Assembly: GCF_003143555.1 (NCBI RefSeq)
Contig: NZ_CP029347.1
Location: 2,914,001-2,978,000 of the forward strand
Direction: 5' to 3'
From: Saliniradius amylolyticus
Lineage (GTDB): Bacteria; Pseudomonadota; Gammaproteobacteria; Enterobacterales; Alteromonadaceae
Length of the DNA: 64,000 bases
Position 1 is the stretch's first letter. Each line of letters starts with the position of its first letter. The notes beneath the pieces were generated by a model. The model was not told the DNA's origin, did not search any database, and saw only the letters and a program-made list of their open reading frames with translations. This document shows positions 46,885 through 53,371 of this stretch, one piece after another. The translations under genes were made by a program, and so were the position numbers.

Positions 46885-47655
46885 ATGACAATAATAAACG
46901 CCTTAAAACAAGGGGCAGTAGTGCTTATCGCGCTGTTTAGTCTCAGTGCCAACAGCGCCGACGTAGCCCTTATCATCGATGATATTGGTTATCGCCAAAC
47001 CGATGCCGCCGCCTTTCAGTTACCTTCCGAGGTGACCTTTTCTATTCTGCCCCATACGCCCTATTCAACCGAATTTGCCCATCGCGCTGCGCAGCAGGGC
47101 AGAGAAGTGATGCTACACATGCCCATGGAGGCTCTGGCAGGCAATAAATTGGGGCCCGGGGCCCTGACCACTGAGTTAACGTCACCGGCCATTCAACAAA
47201 CCCTGAATCACGCTTTGGCGTCAGTCCCTAATGCGGTCGGCTTAAACAACCACATGGGCAGCCGCCTGACCCAGATGACCCGGCCAATGACCGCCACCAT
47301 GGAATTCTTGCGCCAGCAGCAGATGTTTTTTATCGACAGCCGAACGACCCGCTATAGCCGAGCCGAAACCATCGCGCAGCAAACCGGTCTCGCCAGCGCC
47401 CGGCGACATGTTTTTCTGGATCACTATCAGGATAAACGCCAGATCCGCTTTCAGTTTGAACGCCTGATCCGTATCGCCAAGAAACACCAACGTGCCATCG
47501 GCATTGCCCATCCCTATCCGGTAACCCTGGAGTTTCTCAGTGAACACCTGGAGGAGCTACAGGCACGCGGGATTCGACTCTTGCCAGCCAGCGAGCTGCT
47601 CAGCCGCTACTACCGCCCAGAAATAGCCAGGTCGGCTCAGTTCGCCGAGGAGTGA
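46885..47655 (+). CDS. yibQ: Divergent polysaccharide deacetylase family protein (YibQ)
   Basis: Exported protein of 256 aa with a signal peptide (GAVVLIALFSLSANSADV) and a divergent polysaccharide-deacetylase fold: ADVALIIDDIGYRQTDAAAF, SILPHTPYSTEFAHRA, VMLHMPMEAL, GLNNHMGSRLTQM, FFIDSRTTRYS and IGIAHPYPVTLEFL. The acidic pair and histidines of active deacetylases are retained in part; its activity is unknown. It follows envC as in E. coli, and its 3' end overlaps the convergent phosphodiesterase gene by 19 bp. Confidence 0.92.
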   Translation: MTIINALKQGAVVLIALFSLSANSADVALIIDDIGYRQTDAAAFQLPSEVTFSILPHTPYSTEFAHRAAQQGREVMLHMPMEALAGNKLGPGALTTELTSPAIQQTLNHALASVPNAVGLNNHMGSRLTQMTRPMTATMEFLRQQQMFFIDSRTTRYSRAETIAQQTGLASARRHVFLDHYQDKRQIRFQFERLIRIAKKHQRAIGIAHPYPVTLEFLSEHLEELQARGIRLLPASELLSRYYRPEIARSAQFAEE

Positions 47656-48395
47656 TCTTCTGACACTTGTATAACAGCAGGAGTCACACCCTCCGGGTGT
47701 GAGTGCTTAGCGACCACATTCATCGCTGTATCCGGCCGATTGGTGAAGATACCATCCACACCCCAGTCGATAAGAATATGCATATCTTCCGGCTCATCCA
47801 CTGTGTATACATAGACCGCTAAACCACGGCTATGAGCATCTTCCACAAAAGGCTGGGTCACCGCATCCATGCAAATATGCACCGAATAAGCTCCCAGTAC
47901 CGAACCAAAGTTGGCGTAGTCCAGCGGACAGGAAGCGGTCAGAGCCCCGACCTGCATCTCCGGACGGATGCGTTTAGTTTCGAATAACAGGTGATGATTA
48001 AACGCGGACAGCAGAAACTGCTCAGGTCGGAAATCCAGCTCCGCGACCGCTTTATCCACCAGAGTCAATACCGGGATAACATCCTGGATGCCTTTCAATT
48101 CAATATTCAGGTCGCAGCGTCCATGGATGGCCGTCATTACTTCCCAGAGCGTGGGGATTCTCTCACCACTACCGGCGTCCAGCTCCCTTAACTTGACGAA
48201 GCTATGATCCTGAATTCGTCCCTGACCATTGGTGGTTCGGTGTAACCAACGGTCGTGGATCACCACCAGTTCATGCTCGCTATGGTGTACATCCACTTCA
48301 ATGGCGTCCACCCCAAGTCTTACCGCCTGCTCAATGGCAGCTAGGGTATTTTCCGGAGCCAGCTTGCTGGCACCACGATGAGCAATAATCAGCAT
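47637..48395 (-). CDS. Glycerophosphodiester phosphodiesterase (UgpQ type)
   Basis: TIM-barrel enzyme of 252 aa cleaving glycerophosphodiesters to glycerol 3-phosphate and an alcohol. Motifs are IIAHRGASKLAPENTLAAIE, AIEVDVHHSEHELVVIHD, LDAGSGERIPTLWEVM and VYTVDEPEDMHILIDWGVDG. There is no signal peptide, so it is cytoplasmic and UgpQ-like. It starts directly before the EamA gene (no intergenic base), so the pair is cotranscribed with psd. Confidence 0.92.
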   Translation of the reverse strand: MLIIAHRGASKLAPENTLAAIEQAVRLGVDAIEVDVHHSEHELVVIHDRWLHRTTNGQGRIQDHSFVKLRELDAGSGERIPTLWEVMTAIHGRCDLNIELKGIQDVIPVLTLVDKAVAELDFRPEQFLLSAFNHHLLFETKRIRPEMQVGALTASCPLDYANFGSVLGAYSVHICMDAVTQPFVEDAHSRGLAVYVYTVDEPEDMHILIDWGVDGIFTNRPDTAMNVVAKHSHPEGVTPAVIQVSEDHSSAN

Positions 48396-49268
48396 TTAAG
48401 ACTCCCGCGAATGCAATCGTTGCGCATTTAAGGTTTCGTAAACAGCAGCACTGATTACCAGGGCGCCGCCCAACAGCGTTTGCCAGTTCGGCTGTTCATT
48501 AAGCACCAGCATCGCCATCAAGACACCATACAAGGGCTGCATACAGGCCACCAGAGAAAAGGTTTTGGCTCGTAAATGGGTGAGAGTATAGGCGATAATG
48601 GCATGAGGAGCCGCTGTACAGACAGTACCCAACAGCAACAGCTGCCAGTAGGTGAATGCCTCTGCCTGATAGAGGCTGTCGGAGCCGAATGCCACTAAAC
48701 AGAGGCTGATCACCAGTGTCTGATACCCCATGGCCTGAGCACCACCATAGTGCGAAAAATACTTACGGTGTATCAGATTGCGAAACGAGTACAGGATAGC
48801 CGAAATAACCCCAACAATAATCCCCAGGGTTACCTCATTGCCTAAAGAGGTTTCCGGCACAATCAACCAGATACCGCTAAAAACAACCAGTGCGCTGGCC
48901 ACATCCTGCCAGACCAAACGGTGACGCTCGAAGAAAGGCTCCAAAAGCACCGTCAGCACCGGAAAGGTAAACAAGGCGATCATCCCTACTGACACCGACG
49001 AATACTGCATGGCGGCAAAGTAGGTAACCCAGTGTGCCGCCATAAGCACGCCCAGCAGTAAGCCAATCCCCATATCCCGAGGACGCTGGAAACGAAAGCT
49101 GCCGCCACTGAGCAACACGATGGCCGCCAACACTACAAAGGCGATCACCGAACGCCCCAGTGTAATATCCAGTGCTGACAGGGGGATGAGACGGGAAAAC
49201 AAGGCCGTGGCCCCAAGCAGCACCACCGCCAAATGCAGCGAAATCAGGCTGCGCTTAACAGAATTCAA
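48396..49268 (-). CDS. EamA/DMT-family membrane transporter
   Basis: 290-aa protein with ten predicted transmembrane helices in two EamA repeats, each rich in small residues (LHLAVVLLGATALFSRLIPL; LGIIVGVISAILYSFRNLIH). QPLYGVLMAMLVLNEQPNW is the typical last-repeat signature. The substrate is unknown; the family exports metabolites or amino acids. It overlaps psd by 4 bp and is followed directly by the phosphodiesterase gene, so a phospholipid-turnover context is possible. Confidence 0.88.
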   Translation of the reverse strand: MNSVKRSLISLHLAVVLLGATALFSRLIPLSALDITLGRSVIAFVVLAAIVLLSGGSFRFQRPRDMGIGLLLGVLMAAHWVTYFAAMQYSSVSVGMIALFTFPVLTVLLEPFFERHRLVWQDVASALVVFSGIWLIVPETSLGNEVTLGIIVGVISAILYSFRNLIHRKYFSHYGGAQAMGYQTLVISLCLVAFGSDSLYQAEAFTYWQLLLLGTVCTAAPHAIIAYTLTHLRAKTFSLVACMQPLYGVLMAMLVLNEQPNWQTLLGGALVISAAVYETLNAQRLHSRES

Positions 49269-50131
49269 TCGCGCTCCTTGAGCCTACCCATGACCTGCCC
49301 CAAACGAGTGATCTCGCCGGCGTCCATGCTGTCATCCAGTTCTATCATATCCTTCTCAAACACCGCTACCACGGTGGAACCAAGCTTAAACAGGCCCATC
49401 TCCTCTCCTTTTTTCAGGGTTATCTGCTCAGGGCCCTCATTAGGATAAGTCCAATGATGAACCTGCTTGCCTGTGGGAGGCGTCACGGTTCCAGCCCAGA
49501 TGGTTTCGATGCTGGCGACAATGGTTGCGCCCACTAAGACCAACGCCATCTTGCCCTTGGGCGTCTCGAATACGGTGACCACTCGTTCATTGCGGGCAAA
49601 CAGACCCGGCACATGGGCAGTCGTCAGGGGGTTAACCGAAAACAGCTCCCCCGGCACGTAGATCATATCGGTCAGGACCCCATCCAGCGGCATATGAATG
49701 CGGTGGTAGTCCTTGGGCGACAGATAAATAGTGGCGAAGTCCCCATCCTGAAAAGATTCGGCTAACGCTTTGTCGTTCCCTAGCAAGGTTTCCAGAGAGT
49801 AGTCATGGCCTTTGGCCTGAAAGATTCGCCCTTCATCGATATCACCACTCTGGCTAACGGTGCCATCCACCGGGCAGGCCAGCTCATTAACCTCCTGAGT
49901 GATGGCGCGCGCATCGTCCTTCAGCAACCGGGTAAAGAAGGCGTTAAAAGATTTATAAGCCTTGGGGTCTGCTTCCTGAGCCTCGCTCATATCCACATCG
50001 AAATGTCGGATAAACAAACGAATAAAGGCCGTGGTGATCGGCCCCAGCTCGGCGGCGGCCAACTTACCCACGAGGCGAGAGATAAGATGTTTGGGGTAGA
50101 TATATTGCAGCGCAACTTTAATGGGTAGCAC
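49265..50131 (-). CDS. psd: Phosphatidylserine decarboxylase proenzyme
   Basis: Membrane enzyme making phosphatidylethanolamine. The 288-aa proenzyme self-cleaves at LGST, found in GLFKLGSTVVAVF with Ser252, giving the pyruvoyl cofactor. Other motifs are FNAFFTRLLKDDARAI, LACPVDGTVSQSGDI, IYLSPKDYHRIHMPLDG, FSVNPLTTAHVPGLFARNER and VLVGATIVASIETIW. The psd-rsgA-orn order is that of E. coli. Confidence 0.97.
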   Translation of the reverse strand: MLPIKVALQYIYPKHLISRLVGKLAAAELGPITTAFIRLFIRHFDVDMSEAQEADPKAYKSFNAFFTRLLKDDARAITQEVNELACPVDGTVSQSGDIDEGRIFQAKGHDYSLETLLGNDKALAESFQDGDFATIYLSPKDYHRIHMPLDGVLTDMIYVPGELFSVNPLTTAHVPGLFARNERVVTVFETPKGKMALVLVGATIVASIETIWAGTVTPPTGKQVHHWTYPNEGPEQITLKKGEEMGLFKLGSTVVAVFEKDMIELDDSMDAGEITRLGQVMGRLKERD

Positions 50132-50246
50132 GTGTTTGGTTCCTGAATCCTGTTGGCGCAGAGTCTAGGTTATCGGCGCTCTGCGATGGAAATAGTAAAT
50201 TGATGGGCATTATCCCATTCTGGACTAAGCAGGTAAACGCTGCGAC

Positions 50247-51281
50247 TCAACGCCCCGGAGCCTTTGAACGGCTGGGACGACTTTCTTCCATGCTGGATAG
50301 AATCTTATGGTAGCTCTGATAGCGTGCCGGGCTGATCTTGCCTTCCTCTACCGCCTGACGGATTAGGCAGCCCGGGTCGTCGCCATGTTTGCAGTCGCGG
50401 AACTTACAGCCGCCCAGATAATCACGGAACTCCACAAAACCAGAGGTAATGCGTTCCGCTGGCAGGTGCCAGAGCGCAAACTCTCGTACACCGGGCGAGT
50501 CGATCAAGTCCCCTCCTTGCGGGAAATGCAATAGCTTGGCCGCAGTCGTAGTGTGCTGCCCCAGCCCCGAGTTATCTGAGACATCGCCGACGTCTTCGTC
50601 CACCTCAGGCATTAATGTATTGATCAAACTGGATTTTCCCACCCCTGACTGCCCCACAAACACGCTAATATGGCCCTTAAGCTGCTCGGACAGACTCTCC
50701 ATACCCTCGCCGGTTTTACTGCTGACCATGAGGACCGGATAGCCAATCTCACGGTAGAGAGCCAGTTGCCGCTCGACTTGCTGACGCTCGGCGTCATCGA
50801 GCATGTCCACTTTGTTGAGCAGAATCACAGGCGGAATCGCCACGTCCTCGGAGGCCACCAGATAACGGTCGATAATATTCAGAGACAGCGAGGGCAAGAT
50901 GGCACTGACGATGATAATCTGGTCGATGTTCGCGGCAATCGGCTTTACACCATCGTAATAGTCCGGGCGGGTTAGCAGAGAGTCTCGTTCTGCTACCGCC
51001 TCCAACACCCCGCTAACACGGTCGTGCTGTTCCAGACCGGGTCGAAAGCGCACCCGATCACCACACACCACTGAGTCAATGTTGCGGCGAATATGGCAAC
51101 GTTGGATGTGACCCTGTGCATCCTCAATGTCGGCATGCTGGCCAAACCGACCGATCACCAGCCCCTGCTGGGCCTCACCCAGATTGGCATCGTCGACGAT
51201 TGCTTCTTGTTGCAAACGCTTTTGCTGATTCTTAGACACCCGCCGTTTTTGCCGCTGGGTCAGTTTATTGCGTTTTGCCAC
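50247..51281 (-). CDS. rsgA: Small ribosomal subunit biogenesis GTPase RsgA
   Basis: Circularly permuted GTPase acting in 30S maturation, 344 aa. It has an N-terminal basic tail ([20 protein letters not shown]) and OB domain, then GTPase motifs in permuted order: [12 protein letters not shown] (G4), [10 protein letters not shown] (G5), [17 protein letters not shown] (G1) and [10 protein letters not shown] (G3). It ends with a zinc knuckle in [16 protein letters not shown]. It is divergent from orn. Confidence 0.97.
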   Translation of the reverse strand: MAKRNKLTQRQKRRVSKNQQKRLQQEAIVDDANLGEAQQGLVIGRFGQHADIEDAQGHIQRCHIRRNIDSVVCGDRVRFRPGLEQHDRVSGVLEAVAERDSLLTRPDYYDGVKPIAANIDQIIIVSAILPSLSLNIIDRYLVASEDVAIPPVILLNKVDMLDDAERQQVERQLALYREIGYPVLMVSSKTGEGMESLSEQLKGHISVFVGQSGVGKSSLINTLMPEVDEDVGDVSDNSGLGQHTTTAAKLLHFPQGGDLIDSPGVREFALWHLPAERITSGFVEFRDYLGGCKFRDCKHGDDPGCLIRQAVEEGKISPARYQSYHKILSSMEESRPSRSKAPGR

Positions 51282-51387
51282 GTCGCTCCGTTGTGATTTA
51301 TAGTAAGCTAAAGCTACAGTTTACCTTGCCTGTGCGCCGATGAACACGCCTATCGCGCAGCACACCTATTCAGACAGGATGATCGCT

Positions 51388-51933
51388 ATGACACAAAACG
51401 CCAACAATCTGGTTTGGGTCGACATGGAAATGACCGGCCTGGATCCTGACACCGACAAAGTGCTGGAGATCGCCACCATCATTACTGACGCGCAGCTAAA
51501 CATCCTTGCCGAGGGCCCCGTGCTGGCGATACATCAGCCCGATGATGTGCTGGACAACATGAACGAATGGTGCGTGAAGGTGCATGGCGAGACAGGTCTG
51601 ACACAACGTTGCCGAGACAGCCAGATTAGCGAGCAACAGGCGGCACAGGCCACCCTGGAATTTCTAAAGCAATGGGTACCAGAAGGCAAGGCGCCACTTT
51701 GTGGCAACTCTATCGGTCAGGACCGACGCTTTATGGTAGGCCATATGCCAGAGCTGGAGGCCTACTTTCATTATCGTAATGTGGATGTCAGCACCGTCAA
51801 AGAACTGGTAAAGCGCTGGAAACCCGAGGTGTTGGACGGCTTTAAGAAAAAGGGCGTGCACCTGGCGCTGGATGATATTCGCGAGTCCATCGCCGAGATG
51901 GCTTACTATCGAGAACATGTATTTTCGATTTAA
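51388..51933 (+). CDS. orn: Oligoribonuclease
   Basis: 3'-5' exonuclease degrading di- to pentaribonucleotides including pGpG. The 181-aa protein (same length as E. coli) starts at ATG 51388 with AGGAT upstream; the frame's earlier ATGs are less likely. DEDDh exonuclease motifs are [31 protein letters not shown] and [17 protein letters not shown]. In E. coli orn is followed by the glyVXY tRNA-Gly cluster, and tRNA-Gly genes follow here too. Confidence 0.97.
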   Translation: MTQNANNLVWVDMEMTGLDPDTDKVLEIATIITDAQLNILAEGPVLAIHQPDDVLDNMNEWCVKVHGETGLTQRCRDSQISEQQAAQATLEFLKQWVPEGKAPLCGNSIGQDRRFMVGHMPELEAYFHYRNVDVSTVKELVKRWKPEVLDGFKKKGVHLALDDIRESIAEMAYYREHVFSI

Positions 51934-51992
51934 CGCTAACAACGGTTTCTGGCCAAAAAAGCGCCAGGCGCACCATTTAAACAAAAATAGGC

Positions 51993-52020
51993 TTGCGTCC
52001 TTGCCGGAATTTTGTAAAAT
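51993..52020 (+). promoter_or_regulatory. Stable-RNA promoter of the tRNA-Gly locus
   Basis: TTGCGT (51993-51998), 16-bp spacer, TAAAAT (52015-52020), followed by the GC-rich discriminator GCGCCTCCGC, as in stringently controlled tRNA/rRNA promoters. Transcription should begin near 52027, about 170 nt before the first tRNA. Confidence 0.8.
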
Positions 52021-52028
52021 GCGCCTCC

Positions 52029-52063
52029 GCTTGGGTCGCCAAGCAGTGTGATAAACACAATTT
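52029..52063 (+). other. Hairpins at the start of the tRNA-Gly leader
   Basis: GCTTGG / CCAAGC with a GTCG loop (52029-52044), followed by TGTG / CACA around ATAAA. They lie between the promoter and the first 133-bp structured repeat. Confidence 0.6.
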
Positions 52064-52196
52064 GCGGGACAAAATGGTCTGGAACCATTTTGAACGTCGG
52101 AGCCACGCGACGACGGCCCACAGGGCAAGGTACAGGACGTGCTTTGTAATAGCTCAGCCTCACAGTCAGGCAAAGAGCTAAATAACAACCAGATAT
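52064..52196 (+). repeat. 133-bp structured repeat, copy 1 (upstream of tRNA-Gly 1)
   Basis: Chain of five hairpins: CAAAATGGT/ACCATTTTG (52070-52092); CGTCG/CGACG (52095-52112); GCCC/GGGC (52116-52126); CAAGGTAC/GTGCTTTG with AGGAC loop (52126-52146); TAGCTC/GAGCTA with inner GCCT/AGGC (52150-52180). The unit starts GCGGGA, as the tRNA does, and contains AATAGCTCAG, identical to the tRNA D-arm. It ends exactly where the tRNA begins. A complete second copy of equal length precedes tRNA-Gly 2. Confidence 0.85.
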
Positions 52197-52272
52197 GCGG
52201 GAATAGCTCAGCTGGTAGAGCACAACCTTGCCAAGGTTGGGGTCGCGAGTTCGAATCTCGTTTCCCGCTCCA
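52197..52272 (+). tRNA. tRNA-Gly(GCC) 1
   Basis: 76-nt cloverleaf with encoded CCA: acceptor GCGGGAA/TTCCCGC, D-arm with GCTC/GAGC, anticodon loop TTGCCAA with anticodon GCC at 52230-52232, T-loop GTTCGAATC. The psd-rsgA-orn-tRNA-Gly order matches the E. coli glyVXY locus. Confidence 0.97.
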
Positions 52273-52278
52273 AATTTT

Positions 52279-52304
52279 CGGTTAACGTTATCGTGCGCTA
52301 ACCG
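52279..52304 (+). other. Hairpin after tRNA-Gly 1
   Basis: Inverted repeat CGGTTA (52279-52284) and TAACCG (52299-52304) in the spacer right after the CCA, a possible processing signal. Confidence 0.5.
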
Positions 52305-52305
52305 T

Positions 52306-52376
52306 CAGAGTACAGAATGTACTTTGTAATAGCTCAGACCTAGAATCAGGCAAAGAGCTAAACAACAATCAGATAC
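52306..52376 (+). repeat. Structured repeat, partial copy 2
   Basis: Only the last two hairpins of the 133-bp unit: CAGAGTAC/GTACTTTG with AGAAT loop (52306-52326) and TAGCTC/GAGCTA (52330-52360). The 8-bp stem has a different sequence from copies 1 and 3, yet every pair is kept. It is followed not by a tRNA but directly by the complete copy 3. Confidence 0.8.
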
Positions 52377-52509
52377 GCGGGACAAAATGGTCTGGAACCA
52401 TTTTGAACGTCGGAGCCCAGCGACGACGGCCCGAAGGGCAAAGTGCAGGACGCACTTTGTAATAGCTCAGCCCCACAGTCGGGCAAAGAGCTAAGCAATA
52501 ATCAGATAC
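52377..52509 (+). repeat. 133-bp structured repeat, copy 3 (upstream of tRNA-Gly 2)
   Basis: Same length as copy 1, no indels, about 15 substitutions. Hairpins: 52383-52405, 52408-52425, 52429-52439, 52439-52459 (CAAAGTGC/GCACTTTG) and 52463-52493 (inner GCCC/GGGC). Substitutions fall in loops, in the unpaired tail, or within stems as pair-preserving changes. It ends exactly at tRNA-Gly 2. Confidence 0.85.
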
Positions 52510-52585
52510 GCGGGAATAGCTCAGCTGGTAGAGCACAACCTTGCCAAGGTTGGGGTCGCGAGTTCGAATCTCGTTTCCCGCTCCA
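52510..52585 (+). tRNA. tRNA-Gly(GCC) 2
   Basis: Identical over 76 nt to the first copy, including encoded CCA and anticodon GCC. Its 3' terminal TCCCGCTCCA starts the downstream direct repeat. Confidence 0.97.
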
Positions 52586-52690
52586 ATTTCTTAACTCCAT
52601 TCTTTCTCTTAATGTAAACCCCGCTCCCTTTGGAGCCTCCTTCTTGGGAAAACGAGATTACACTTGGTTGACAAAAAACGTCCTTTTTTT
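52576..52690 (+). repeat. Direct repeat C1 carrying the tRNA 3' end
   Basis: About 115 bp beginning with the last 10 nt of tRNA-Gly 2 (TCCCGCTCCA) and continuing through a GCTCC/GGAGC hairpin (52623-52636) to a T-run. The same segment recurs 165 bp downstream. Confidence 0.85.
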
Positions 52691-52740
52691 GCCCTTCGGG
52701 CCAGCCTACGGCTGTTCAAATGCATGCTCCTGCGCATTTG

Positions 52741-52856
52741 TCCCGCTCCAATTTCTTAATTCCATTCTTTCTCTTAATGTAAACCCCTGTTCCCTTTGGA
52801 GCCTCCTTCTTGGGAAAACGAGATTACACTTGGTTGACAAAAGACTTCCTGTTTTT
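52741..52856 (+). repeat. Direct repeat C2 carrying a tRNA 3' end remnant
   Basis: Second copy of C1, also starting TCCCGCTCCA but without the rest of a tRNA. It has a few substitutions and one 1-bp insertion; the hairpin becomes GTTCC/GGAGC, still pairing by a wobble. Tandem units starting with a tRNA 3' end resemble the rtT repeats after E. coli tyrT. Confidence 0.8.
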
Positions 52857-53371
52857 ATCCCTGGGCTCAGCCTGAATTTGTCTAAGTTATTAACCCGTTA
52901 CCCACTACTGGCCTACTTCAAATACCTAACGGCTCTGTAAAACAGTCAACGCTTTTAATAAAAAGTTAATTTTTTAACGACTGAATAACTATTCCCTGAA
53001 TTGTTGTTGGAAATCAAAGAAAAATCCCAACTCACCAGTTCACCGACATAACCCATACCCCACAACTACAGCGGCTTGAATACTAAACCGTCAATACTGC
53101 ATTAAAATTCAAAAACGATAAAAAAAGGCCGTTGTGGGCTTGAGGGAGATGTGTTTATATTTAAAGCTGGTGTCAATGAATCGTGCTGAGGGTCACCTAC
53201 AACGGGCTTTCATGGCGCGAACACGATATAAAGGAATAATAAAGGCTGGCTTGCCCCGAGCAACGCCAAATCGACCAAACACCGACAGAGTAAGCCGGAT
53301 AACACGGCTTAGTGACACAGCAAGAAGAGTCCATTTAAACAAAAGCAACATTTGCAACTAAGGGCAACATA
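52857..53371. other. Long upstream region of the second TonB receptor, no gene seen
   Basis: 515 bp, AT-rich in its first half. It holds GTTAA/TTAAC around TTTT (52965-52978) and a spaced inverted repeat CCCACAAC (53059-53066) / GTTGTGGG (53131-53138). No frame in it looks like a protein. It presumably carries the receptor promoter and a long untranslated leader. Confidence 0.5.

Noticed and set aside
52681-52715. T-run and GCCC/GGGC hairpin as a terminator of the tRNA transcript
   Set aside because: The T-run precedes the stem on the plus strand, the wrong order for an intrinsic terminator in that direction.
52741-52750. tRNA 3' end remnant as an attachment site of an integrated island
   Set aside because: The two copies of the tRNA end are only 165 bp apart, no integrase or cargo lies between, and the whole ~115-bp unit is duplicated, so tandem duplication explains it better.
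52443-52940. 165-codon plus-strand frame spanning the second tRNA-Gly and the C repeats
   Set aside because: It runs through a structured repeat, a complete tRNA and two direct repeats. The protein similarity between its halves only reflects the DNA repeat, and there is no ribosome site.
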